From Candidatus Helarchaeota archaeon (lineage in GTDB: Archaea > Asgardarchaeota > Lokiarchaeia > Helarchaeales > JABXJV01): a stretch of DNA of 64,000 bases. The notes beneath the pieces are model-generated. The model saw nothing but the letters and a program-made list of their open reading frames with translations. It made no database searches and was not told the origin of the DNA. Both the position numbers and the translations under genes were made by a program. Below are positions 28,448-36,957 of the stretch, in pieces. Location: contig JABXJV010000057.1 of NCBI GenBank assembly GCA_013375355.1, forward strand, positions 1 to 64,000. Direction: 5' to 3'. Positions within the stretch are counted from its first letter, which is position 1. The number at the start of each line of letters is the position of its first letter.

Positions 28448-28738
28448 TTATTCATAAATTACCTCCATCTCCTTTTTAATATCCTCTATCAAATATTGAC
28501 TTATTGATTTTTCAGTTAATAAGTCAACTTTTATCTCTAATTCTTCTGATAACTCTCTTTCTATCTTGACATGATCAAGAAGACTTTTCCCTTCTGAAAA
28601 TTCAACAATTATATCAATATCACTTTCTAAATCATTATTTCCTCTTGCATAAGAGCCAAAAATTGCTATTTTGGATGCACCATAATTCATAAGAAAAGAA
28701 ATAATTTTGTTATATAATTGCTCTTTCAACATTTTCAT
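28448..28738 (-). CDS. Orphan MntA-like nucleotidyltransferase
   Basis: A 96-residue minimal nucleotidyltransferase with GSYARGNNDLESDIDIIVEF. It is clearly of the MntA family but has no HepT gene beside it. It sits on the opposite strand between hdrA and mvhD, ending six bases from the hdrA stop. It may act on a toxin elsewhere or be a leftover of a lost module. Confidence 0.85.
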   Translation of the reverse strand: MKMLKEQLYNKIISFLMNYGASKIAIFGSYARGNNDLESDIDIIVEFSEGKSLLDHVKIERELSEELEIKVDLLTEKSISQYLIEDIKKEMEVIYE

Positions 28739-28857
28739 AATCTTCGATTATATAATTCAATGATTAGATTTTAACTTTTTTTTAATTCCAGAAAAATTTT
28801 TTTTAATGATTTCTTTATTGTAGAATTGAAAAAATAAAATGAAATTTTGGTGAAAAT

Positions 28858-29295
28858 ATGAGCAAAAAATTCAATCCCCGCATTGTTGCATTTCTTTGCA
28901 ACTGGTGTGGATATGCGGGGGCTGATCTGGCAGGAGTAAGCCGGTTTCAATATCCTCCTACTATCCGTATTATTCGGGTAATGTGTTCAGGTAGGATTCA
29001 ACCTTCATTTGTTCTTGAATCATTTGAAAAAGGAGCAGACGGAGTATTGGTATGCGGATGACATATTGGAGATTGTCATTATATTCATGGGAACGAATAC
29101 GCGAAGGAAAGAATTGAAATGACTAAAAGTTTACTTGAGACTGTTGGAATTAATCCAAAGAGATTACGTCTCGAATGGATTTCTGCAGCTGAAGGACAAA
29201 AGTTTGCGTCTTTAATACATGAATTTACCAAAGATATCAAACAATTAGGACCATTTACTACCAAAAATAAAAAGATTGAAATAAAAAATCAATAG
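28858..29295 (+). CDS. vhuD: MvhD/VhuD iron-sulfur subunit with selenocysteine (TGA at 29059)
   Basis: A 145-residue subunit that passes electrons from hydrogenase or formate dehydrogenase to HdrA. Read normally, the frame stops at TGA 29059-29061 after 67 residues. Reading that codon as Sec restores the full family: [16 protein letters not shown], then [11 protein letters not shown] and [12 protein letters not shown], ending at TAG 29293. Known VhuD proteins of Methanococcales and Lokiarchaeota carry Sec at this place, where others have Cys. Cysteines C..CGYAG near residue 14 also match. The protein has the normal family length. A structured RNA follows the stop. Confidence 0.93.
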
Positions 29296-29298
29296 TTT

Positions 29299-29368
29299 AA
29301 TAAAGTTGGATGATTTGCATTTGAAAAATTAATAGATGTGATGAGATGGCTGCAAGCCAAACTTTAAA
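29299..29368 (+). promoter_or_regulatory. Putative SECIS element of vhuD
   Basis: Archaea place SECIS in the 3-prime UTR. Directly after the TAG, TAAAGTTGG (29301-29309) can pair with CCAAACTTTA (29357-29366) with one bulge. Inside lie a second helix CATTTG/TAGATG (29318-29323 with 29333-29338), flanked by ATGA and TGATGA, and a small hairpin GGCTGCAAGCC (29348-29358). Not all helices can form at once. The AUGA...UGA arrangement recalls the kink-turn core of eukaryotic and Lokiarchaeal SECIS. The sequence supports structure here but not a unique fold. Confidence 0.5.
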
Positions 29369-29487
29369 TCTAGTATTATATTTTTTGTTCGTTTTTTCAT
29401 TTATCCCATTAGTATAAGAATTAAAATTTATTAACAAATTTACTTTTTTTAAAATAAAGACTCTTTGAAAATTCAAAGTTGATTTAA

Positions 29488-30690
29488 ATGAGTGAAATCA
29501 AGATAAATTGGAAGGGACATCTTGAAAAATATCAGACTGCTATGGAGGAACTTAATCTAGATTTTTGTGTGCTTACAAGAGTTAAATCATTGACTTATTT
29601 ACATGGAGCATTTGTTCCTTGGAGAAGTGCTATATTTTTACCTAAAATGGGTGCGGGAGAACCAATTTTATATACCGTTCTTTTAGATGTAGAACGCTGC
29701 AAGGCAGAGGGACAATTAAAAGTTGATGGTTGGGGTCCTATGAAAGGCTTCTATTTAGAAAAGAAGATTCAAAAGGTAGCGAAGAAGGCAGGAGTATATA
29801 ATCCTAAAGGATCACCTCCAAGAATTGGTGTAGAGCTTGGTCAAGATATTTGTATAAGTGGCGGAATGCTGCAGTACACTGAAGCCGAGCTCATTAAAAA
29901 GGTCTTTCCGGGGTGCGAATTTGTTGATTTTAATGAAAAAATTGAACAGATTCAGTTTATAAAAGAGCCTGAAGAAATTGCTATGTTACGAAAAGCAAGT
30001 GAGATCACAGATATTGGGCAGGAAGCTGTAAAAAAAGAACTAAGTGAAAGACCCTCTGGAAAAGTATTTACTGAGAACGAAATTGCTGGAATTGGAACAA
30101 AAGCTATGCGAGATGCTGGAAGCAATTGGGAATGGACTTTCACAGGTGCTCAAGAAATTGGTTCGGGTTACCGTGCAAGTTACATTTGGGGAGGTTGTAC
30201 ACCAGCAACAAATAAAAAAATTAAAGAAGGCGAGTCTTTACTCGTAGACCTTCATAGCGAATATGGATGTTATTTAGGAGATCTGAGTCACAATTACGTA
30301 CTTGGTAAGTGTTCGTCAGAATTAAAAAAATTTAACGAAATTTATGAACAACTATGTTATACACTAATAGATAACATGGTCCCTGGAAAAACATTTGGTG
30401 AATGCTTTCAAGAAGTTTCTAAAGTGGCTAATTCGGCGGGACATTCAAGCGAGCTTTTTCTGGCCACGGGGCATGGATTAGGTGTGATAGGTAGCGAATC
30501 ATGGCCAATTATTACGTTTGGAAAAGAGTGGGGCAAAATGGAATTCGTACCCGGAATGGTTGAAGTTGCAGCAATAGTTTTTAACAAGCCAGGTCTAGGT
30601 GGATTGCGATTAGAGGCTCCAACTCTTATCACGAATAAAGGTGCTGATGTACTCCCAAAAACACCTTTTGAAGTCGATTATGTTAAATAA
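29488..30690 (+). CDS. M24-family metallopeptidase (Xaa-Pro dipeptidase-like)
   Basis: A 400-residue pita-bread-fold enzyme. The five metal ligands are visible: Asp254 (LLVDLH), Asp265 (YLGDLS), His329 (ATGHGLG), Glu359 (MVEVA) and Glu376 (LRLEAPT). The N-terminal 160 residues are the creatinase-like domain. It probably hydrolyses X-Pro peptides in the cytosol, or a related small amide. ATG at 29488. The last 25 or so residues have a diverged second copy at 33482-33559, beyond two nuclease genes. Confidence 0.9.
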   Translation: MSEIKINWKGHLEKYQTAMEELNLDFCVLTRVKSLTYLHGAFVPWRSAIFLPKMGAGEPILYTVLLDVERCKAEGQLKVDGWGPMKGFYLEKKIQKVAKKAGVYNPKGSPPRIGVELGQDICISGGMLQYTEAELIKKVFPGCEFVDFNEKIEQIQFIKEPEEIAMLRKASEITDIGQEAVKKELSERPSGKVFTENEIAGIGTKAMRDAGSNWEWTFTGAQEIGSGYRASYIWGGCTPATNKKIKEGESLLVDLHSEYGCYLGDLSHNYVLGKCSSELKKFNEIYEQLCYTLIDNMVPGKTFGECFQEVSKVANSAGHSSELFLATGHGLGVIGSESWPIITFGKEWGKMEFVPGMVEVAAIVFNKPGLGGLRLEAPTLITNKGADVLPKTPFEVDYVK

Positions 30691-30966
30691 TTTTATATAA
30701 ATTACCAACTTTTTTCCTCTTTGATTTTTTTGATTATAATTATTTTTTTTGAATTTGTTATTGATACTATCCAAGATAGACAGTTTTTTTCCTACACTTT
30801 TAAATTATATCAATATTTTTTAACTCTTTATATTTTTAAATTATAGTTTGCGCAAAATCCCTTCTTTATATATGGAAAAATATATACATTGCGCATTTCA
30901 TAATATATATTGAATAAATGTTTGATTTGAAGCACCTTTTCTTATAATAAATTAAGTTGTAAAAAA

Positions 30967-32250
30967 ATGAAGTTTAACAATAAAACAAATGAAGGACTCT
31001 TAAACTATTTCCAAAAATTAGCTAAATCCAAAGATGGAAAATTATTATCTACTAAATTCCTTGGAATGACCAAACCTCATCACTGGTATTGTAATAAACA
31101 TGATTATGATTGGTGGGCAAAACCAACTAATTTAATAGATTACCCATCTAAAAAGGGTAATTGGTGTCCAAAATGTGGACATCAAAAAATGAGAAATAAG
31201 TTAATGAGGTATACAATTAAAGACATGCAAGAATTAGCTGCTTCTAAACCAGGGGGTGGATGGTTTTTATCAAATAAATATGAAGGTGTTAATAGATACC
31301 ATATTTGGAAATGTGGAGCTTGTGGGCATGAATGGCAAGCTAAACCAAATTATATAATTGGTAAGCCTTCAAGACCAAATGGTTCTTGGTGTCCAGAATG
31401 TGCTAATGGAAAAGCTGAAAGAATTTGCAGAGCTTTTTTTGAAGAAATTTTTAGAAAGAAATTTCATAAAGAAAAAAATTTGGATTGGTTAAAAGAAAAG
31501 AGGCTTCATCTTGATGGTTATAATGAAATACTAAAGATTGCATTCGAAACGCAAGGAGTTCAACACTTTAAGTTCCACTCTTTTTTTCACAATAGCGATA
31601 AAGAAGAATTTGAAAAACAAATAGAAAATGACAAATATAAGAAACAACTGTGTGAAAAGAATGGAATAATTCTTATAGAAGTTGATTATCAAGTCGAATT
31701 CGCGAAAATGGAGGAATATATAAGAAGGAAATGCTTAGAGAGAGGTATAAACCTTCCTAAACAATCGAAAAAAATCGATTGGAGAGAATTTAATATTAAA
31801 ATTCCTCAGAAAATTAAGGAATTACAAGATTTAGCGAAAAAGAGGGAAGGAAAATTATTATCAATACGATTTTTTGGAGAGTTAGTTCCTTTACTTTGGC
31901 ATTGCAATAAACATGATTATAATTGGTGGGCAACACCTAGTGAAATTCGTGGAAAACCCTCAAGACCAAATGGGACTTGGTGTCCAAAATGTGGTAAAGA
32001 GAGATTTAATAATTTTTTAGACAAAAGAAGGAACAAATATTTAGAAAATACAAAGCAAATTGTGGAAAAATATAGTATTACAATAATATCAAGAGATTAC
32101 AAAAATAAGATGACGCCTCTTAAATTAAAATGTAATAGCTGTGGAAACGAATGGATAGATTTTCGGGCTAATATACTAGAAAAAGTCAAAAGGGATACTT
32201 TTAGATGCCTTAATTGTAATCCAGAAAAAATAGTTGAGAATGGAGGTTGA
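30967..32250 (+). CDS. Zinc-ribbon, Vsr-like (PD-(D/E)XK) nuclease of a mobile cassette
   Basis: A 427-residue protein. At least four CxxC zinc-ribbon repeats surround the nuclease core, each with W.CNKHDY.WWA or WKCGACGHEWQA followed by WCP.C. In the middle (about residues 170-235) LHLDGYNEILKIAFETQGVQHF and then D..K...CEKNGI has the layout of a Vsr/EDxHD-type endonuclease. Such proteins occur as free-standing homing nucleases in phages and giant viruses. ATG at 30967. It overlaps the LAGLIDADG gene and is likely part of the same mobile unit. Confidence 0.78.
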   Translation: MKFNNKTNEGLLNYFQKLAKSKDGKLLSTKFLGMTKPHHWYCNKHDYDWWAKPTNLIDYPSKKGNWCPKCGHQKMRNKLMRYTIKDMQELAASKPGGGWFLSNKYEGVNRYHIWKCGACGHEWQAKPNYIIGKPSRPNGSWCPECANGKAERICRAFFEEIFRKKFHKEKNLDWLKEKRLHLDGYNEILKIAFETQGVQHFKFHSFFHNSDKEEFEKQIENDKYKKQLCEKNGIILIEVDYQVEFAKMEEYIRRKCLERGINLPKQSKKIDWREFNIKIPQKIKELQDLAKKREGKLLSIRFFGELVPLLWHCNKHDYNWWATPSEIRGKPSRPNGTWCPKCGKERFNNFLDKRRNKYLENTKQIVEKYSITIISRDYKNKMTPLKLKCNSCGNEWIDFRANILEKVKRDTFRCLNCNPEKIVENGG

Positions 32251-32252
32251 AT

Positions 32253-33278
32253 ATGTCAGGACGAAACACAAAACATTACAGGATAAAATTTATTGATGAA
32301 AGTAGAAAAAAATTTTTTCACCAATTGACCAAGAAAACCTCATTTAAACAACTATCAAAGAAACTAAATATCCCTATCAACAATTTTTATAATTATAAAT
32401 CTGGAATATCGACAACACCTGAGCCACTATTTAATTTAGGTCTTAAACTTATCGACAAATCTAAAAATGACTTTGAATTTCAAGTACTATTACCAAATTG
32501 GGGTTGTAGTAAGGGGGCTAAACTTGCAAATGTAACTCCTTCTAAAAGAGAACAAAGTCGAATTCATTTTAGTCGTATAATGAAACAAAAATGGAAATCA
32601 AAAGAGTTTCAAGAAAGCAGATATAAACCAATAAAAGAACAAGGGGAAATGACAATCGAAAAAATAAGAATCATTAGTCATATGCTTTTTGATGGTTCTG
32701 TCAATAATAGAAAAGGAAATAATTACTTTAGATTTATCTGTTCATCACCAAAAGTAATCGAGCTGTTTATCAATGATGTAAAAACTGTCTACGGACTTGA
32801 AAATAATGGAATATTTGATGAAAACAGTAAAAATTGTGTATCGATCAATTACAATTCAATTTTAGCTATTCAAGATTTAATGAAATATGCACCATCTTAC
32901 AGTTGTAAATCAAATAAAATTCAAGTTCCAGAAGTTATAAAGTCCGGTCCTTCCGAATTTAAGCGTGAGTTTCTTAGATGTTTTTGGGATGATGATGGTG
33001 GTATAACTGTTTCAAAAAAATATAAGAGATTTTGGCTTATAGGGTCTCAAAAAAATCTGAAATTCTTATATGAAATAGGAAAAATTCATGATCATTTTAA
33101 TATCAATTATTTAATCAATGACAAATATTACCATTTATTAATCGTAAGAAAAAAAGATAAGAAGAATTTTTTAAGGAAAATTGGATTCCTAGAAGGCAGT
33201 CTTGTTACGAGAGGACTGTGTAAAGGATTGGAGAAAAATTTTTTATTAAAGGAACTTAATTTGGGAATATTTCCATGA
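32253..33278 (+). CDS. LAGLIDADG-type homing endonuclease
   Basis: A 341-residue protein with two degenerate LAGLIDADG motifs: IISHMLFDGSV (acidic residue near 147 of this frame) and EFLRCFWDDDGGI (near 248). The second matches the common GLFDGDG form. The N-terminal 110 residues contain a helix-turn-helix-like stretch (FKQLSKKLNIPINNFYNYKSG) that may read DNA. ATG at 32253 with GGAGG six bases upstream; a TTG at 32247 overlapping the previous stop is less likely. No intein or intron splice residues are present, so it is free-standing. Confidence 0.82.
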   Translation: MSGRNTKHYRIKFIDESRKKFFHQLTKKTSFKQLSKKLNIPINNFYNYKSGISTTPEPLFNLGLKLIDKSKNDFEFQVLLPNWGCSKGAKLANVTPSKREQSRIHFSRIMKQKWKSKEFQESRYKPIKEQGEMTIEKIRIISHMLFDGSVNNRKGNNYFRFICSSPKVIELFINDVKTVYGLENNGIFDENSKNCVSINYNSILAIQDLMKYAPSYSCKSNKIQVPEVIKSGPSEFKREFLRCFWDDDGGITVSKKYKRFWLIGSQKNLKFLYEIGKIHDHFNINYLINDKYYHLLIVRKKDKKNFLRKIGFLEGSLVTRGLCKGLEKNFLLKELNLGIFP

Positions 33279-33331
33279 CGAATTTAAAAATGAAAACAAT
33301 ATCTAATATAAGTTAAATTAGGTATGAAATT

Positions 33332-33559
33332 ATGGATTTTAATAAAAAATATAAAAAAATATCTATTAAATCTGAGAAGGCAGCAATTAAAGAATTATAT
33401 GACCAATATGGATTTTTTAATTTTCAAATTCACAATAATGGGTTTATAGAGAAACTTGTATTAATGGATAAAAACATCACGCTAGAATCTCCAACTCTGG
33501 TTACTAATAAAGTTGCAGAAGTGCTTCCTAAGACACCATTTGAAGTGGATTATGTTTAG
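33332..33559 (+). pseudogene. Chimeric ORF ending in a second copy of the M24 C-terminus
   Basis: A 75-codon frame. The first 48 residues are lysine-rich and unrecognised. From 33482 the frame encodes LESPTLVTNKVAEVLPKT then PFEVDYV, nearly the same as the end of the M24 peptidase (LEAPTLITNKGADVLPKT). At the DNA level most differences are at third codon positions, so both copies were once under selection as protein. It is best read as the tail of a former second peptidase gene, cut off by the nuclease cassette. Confidence 0.7.
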
Positions 33560-33578
33560 TATTCTTTACAATTTTGTA

Positions 33579-34859
33579 TCAAAAATCCGACCAAAGATAA
33601 AGAATAATTTCTTTTATAAAAGATTTAACATCTCTCATTCTAATAGATTCATTAACTCCATGAGAGTTTGATGAAATGTTTGCTACGCCTCTCATTATAA
33701 TATTACTAGTAACCTGATTTACAAAACCCATATCAGTAGAACCAGAGATACCTAGGTATCTTATTTTTTCAGGTTGAACACCATGAACTTTACAAATAAC
33801 TTTTAGTATTTTTTTACTAACTTTTGAATCTGGATCTGTTCGAAATGGAGGGTATCCTTTAAAATATTTTGTGTTCACATTCTTTAATGAACTTTGAGTC
33901 CTACCTTTTTCAATAGCTTCAACAATCTCATTCTTTACATCTTCAAAATTTTCATCAGGAATAAACCTCCGGTTCACGACAAATGAGCATTTATCAGGAA
34001 CAATATTTGATTTTACACCTCCATGAATAATATCTATGTTGAACATTGGTGACATCATTCTTCTAGTGGGATCATCTTGCCTAGGAATCCCTGGAATAGT
34101 TTTACTTTGTCTCTTTTCTGTAATTTTTTTCAATTTCATTAATTCATTTAAAATTGGAATAGATTGTTCTATAGCATTAATTCCCATAAAGTTCATTCCT
34201 GAATGACAGCTTATACCTATACCTTCAACTTCTACATTTAAAGCGCCTGCAGCACCTATCGGTATCACATTTTCTTGAGCACCTTCCATACAAAAAAACT
34301 CGCTATTTTTCTCTATATAACCTTTTTCAGTTAAATATTTAACGCCAGGATAACTACCGATCTCCTCGTCCGTACATAATAAGATTTTTATGTTATATTT
34401 TGATTCTAAATTTAGTTGGGTTAATAATTCTAAAGCCAAGATCAAACATACAATGGTTCCTTTCATATCGGAGGTTCCACGACCATAAATCTTTCCCCTT
34501 TTAGTGACTGTGGCGACAAATGGGTCATATCTCCATTTTTTCTTATCTTCAACAGGAACTACATCCATATGAGCATAAAAATTAAGATCCTGATTTTTTC
34601 CCATATCCCTATAGGCAACTAAATTTACTCTCTCACCCTCGAGAGGTAATGGTATTCCCTTTAATTTGGAACTTGGGACTACTACTTTTTCTAACGAAAA
34701 ACCAAGATTCTTTAAATATGGACCGACTGTATCGACAAATATTTCATAATTTTTGCCTGGTGGAACTGATGTATCTATTGAAATTAACTCGTTCATTAAT
34801 GAACCTATTCTGGATTCATCAATTTTATCTACTTCTTCGAAAATATTACTAATTTCCAT
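33579..34859 (-). CDS. M20-family metallopeptidase (ArgE/DapE/CPG2-like)
   Basis: A 426-residue di-zinc hydrolase. Metal and catalytic motifs are HMDVVP, YGRGTSDMKG, CTDEEIG and the distal SNSHGVNE near the C-terminus. The central lid domain with GAAGALNVEVEGIGISCHSG is intact. It should cleave an N-acyl amino acid or small peptide; the substrate cannot be told from sequence. I choose the ATG at 34859 over one three codons earlier. Confidence 0.9.
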   Translation of the reverse strand: MEISNIFEEVDKIDESRIGSLMNELISIDTSVPPGKNYEIFVDTVGPYLKNLGFSLEKVVVPSSKLKGIPLPLEGERVNLVAYRDMGKNQDLNFYAHMDVVPVEDKKKWRYDPFVATVTKRGKIYGRGTSDMKGTIVCLILALELLTQLNLESKYNIKILLCTDEEIGSYPGVKYLTEKGYIEKNSEFFCMEGAQENVIPIGAAGALNVEVEGIGISCHSGMNFMGINAIEQSIPILNELMKLKKITEKRQSKTIPGIPRQDDPTRRMMSPMFNIDIIHGGVKSNIVPDKCSFVVNRRFIPDENFEDVKNEIVEAIEKGRTQSSLKNVNTKYFKGYPPFRTDPDSKVSKKILKVICKVHGVQPEKIRYLGISGSTDMGFVNQVTSNIIMRGVANISSNSHGVNESIRMRDVKSFIKEIILYLWSDF

Positions 34860-34959
34860 TAAAAACACTCATTAATAATTTGATTAATAACTTTAAAGCT
34901 CAAAACAAATTTATTTACATTTTTGATTTGATTATTAATTAATAATTCCAGTGATTTAA

Positions 34960-35898
34960 ATGAATCCAAAAGACGAACTTGCAGAGAGACCTAATTTCGA
35001 TGTTTATGTTAGTGGTATGAATGCTACAGTGCGAATGAAATGGAATGATATAGAAAAATATATCATACCTGGGAGAATTATTGATGTGGGTTGTGGGACA
35101 GGTGAGTTAACGAAAATTATTGCGAAAAAATTTCTTAATTCTCAAGTTATAGGAATTGATATATCTGATTATTTCGTTCAATTATCACGGAAAAACACAA
35201 AGGCTTTAGAGAATGTAGAAATACAGAAGTGTGATATTGTTACCAAAAAATTTGAACCAAATTCCATTACAACAAAATTATTCTCTTCTGTTATCCATGA
35301 ATTAGCATCCTATAAAGGTTATAATAGAGAAATTCCTAAAAAAGTAATAAAAGGTTCATTTAAAGAACTTAAACCAGGTGGCAGGATTATTATCAGAGAT
35401 GGTGTAAGTCCAGGGGATTATAGAATTTATATGTGGCTTAATGATAAAAATGGAATAAATGAGTTGGATCATGAGAAAAACAAAAAACTAAATTTCAAAG
35501 ATTTAAGCACAGAAGCTCGTTTTATACGATTCTGTATGCAGTTCAAGGGTAAAGAATGGGATTATAAAACAACCAAGATTGATAATAAAAAATTATACAT
35601 AATGGATGCACACTTTGCCCATGAATTTATGAGTAAGAAAGAATATGTGGAAAATTGGGATGTTGAAGCTCTTGAGGAATTTGGTATCTTTACTATTGAA
35701 GAATATAAACATATTCTTGAACAAGTAGGATTCGATGCAGTTGAGATTAAAATTTACAAAAATCCTTGGATTGTAAAAAATTGGTATGAACATAAACTAA
35801 AACTCTTTAAATGCGAGAATGGGAAACTGGAGGAGGTAGATTATTTCCCCACGAATATTGTTATTGTAGGGGAAAAACCCAAGCTAGCCACCAATTAG
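34960..35898 (+). CDS. Class I SAM-dependent methyltransferase
   Basis: A 312-residue protein with the SAM-binding motif IIDVGCGTGELTKII near residue 43, an acidic residue ending strand two (GIDIS), and LKPGGRIIIRDGV as motif for strand four/five. The C-terminal 120 residues are a family-specific extension that may bind substrate. Its acceptor is unknown. ATG at 34960; the gene is divergent from the M20 peptidase with a 100-base gap that must hold both promoters. Confidence 0.85.
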   Translation: MNPKDELAERPNFDVYVSGMNATVRMKWNDIEKYIIPGRIIDVGCGTGELTKIIAKKFLNSQVIGIDISDYFVQLSRKNTKALENVEIQKCDIVTKKFEPNSITTKLFSSVIHELASYKGYNREIPKKVIKGSFKELKPGGRIIIRDGVSPGDYRIYMWLNDKNGINELDHEKNKKLNFKDLSTEARFIRFCMQFKGKEWDYKTTKIDNKKLYIMDAHFAHEFMSKKEYVENWDVEALEEFGIFTIEEYKHILEQVGFDAVEIKIYKNPWIVKNWYEHKLKLFKCENGKLEEVDYFPTNIVIVGEKPKLATN

Positions 35899-35960
35899 AG
35901 AAAAATTAGTGTTATGAATATCAAATTTTAAATTAAAAAAAAAGATAAAAAAAAATAATT

Positions 35961-36446
35961 CTAGATTCCTTTTTTTGCCTTTTGCAAAGCTATAATTTCT
36001 AAGACCAATACAACGCCTGCTAAAACAAAAGTGACAATCGCTCTAACCATACTGAAATTGAGATCTCTGATAGTAGCTGGAGTAGTCAATATGACTAAAA
36101 ATTGGCTATATGGATCATCTGAAAACAAAATAAGTAAAAATAGAGTATTCATTGGAACCCGTGCCATAGTCATTACTATATCTACCACATTCCCAATTTC
36201 CGATCCAATAAGAAGCCCAATTGCCCCCATTCCGACTCCAAAACCAGCCCTGAAGATATCTTCGCTATCCCAGACACCACTCATCAACATTAGGATTCCT
36301 GCATTGATTGTCAATATTACACCGAAATACCTAAGAAGTCCCACGACTCTAGGAGCATATTCATATACTGGAAAAAAAATTAATGCAACACCAATACACG
36401 CTGTGATTATTCCAAATGTAAAAGTATCTTGATTTTCTATTGCCAT
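35961..36446 (-). CDS. Small integral membrane protein (161 aa)
   Basis: Four or five hydrophobic segments (about residues 8-30, 38-58, 66-92, 95-112 and 132-153) with short loops and a lysine-rich C-terminus (QKAKKG), which would face the cytosol. No known transporter motif. It stands alone on the minus strand between the methyltransferase and a small hypothetical gene. Function unknown. Confidence 0.75.
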   Translation of the reverse strand: MAIENQDTFTFGIITACIGVALIFFPVYEYAPRVVGLLRYFGVILTINAGILMLMSGVWDSEDIFRAGFGVGMGAIGLLIGSEIGNVVDIVMTMARVPMNTLFLLILFSDDPYSQFLVILTTPATIRDLNFSMVRAIVTFVLAGVVLVLEIIALQKAKKGI

Positions 36447-36533
36447 ATGATGCTCTCCATTATAAATTACAATATAATAATAATCTTATTTATTATAAAA
36501 CTTTTTTTTAAATTAATTCTTGTGTTAAACATT

Positions 36534-36842
36534 TTAAAACGTCTCTTCTACATCCCAATCCAAAATTTGATATTCATTTTTAATTTCTTTAATGTTTAGA
36601 TTTATAACTGTTTCTTCCTCTGGTGTCCATTCAATACTCCATCGTGCTATTATTTTTGGTGGGTCAAGATAGATATTCCATTCACCAACGCACCAGATAT
36701 CCTTCTGAATTTTCCCTTTTCTTCCCTTAACTGAATCTTCATTTAATGGTAAACCGCTCAATAATGAATTATTCTTATTTTCTTGGATAAACCTAATAAT
36801 ACAGTTTTCAACAAGATCTAAATTCGGAACTTTTTCTCTCAT
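36534..36842 (-). CDS. Hypothetical protein (102 aa)
   Basis: Unrecognised, soluble and acidic at the C-terminus. It is rich in beta-forming residues (WNIYLDPPKIIARWSIEW) and may be a small sheet protein. No cysteine pairs or membrane segment. ATG at 36842; the gene lies on the opposite strand just before the PLP enzyme, sharing a 115-base intergenic region with it. Confidence 0.55.
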   Translation of the reverse strand: MREKVPNLDLVENCIIRFIQENKNNSLLSGLPLNEDSVKGRKGKIQKDIWCVGEWNIYLDPPKIIARWSIEWTPEEETVINLNIKEIKNEYQILDWDVEETF

Positions 36843-36957
36843 TTTATTTCTTCTATATTTTATTTATTCTACAAAATTTTTTAACACATAATCAATATAT
36901 GTCATTTACATAAAAGCAAATTCCAAAATAACAAAGATAAGATTAAGAGGCATTAAA

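Noticed and set aside
32247..33278. Intein or group I intron ORF
   Set aside because: No splice-junction residues or host-gene halves around the LAGLIDADG gene; only a duplicated peptidase tail is found.
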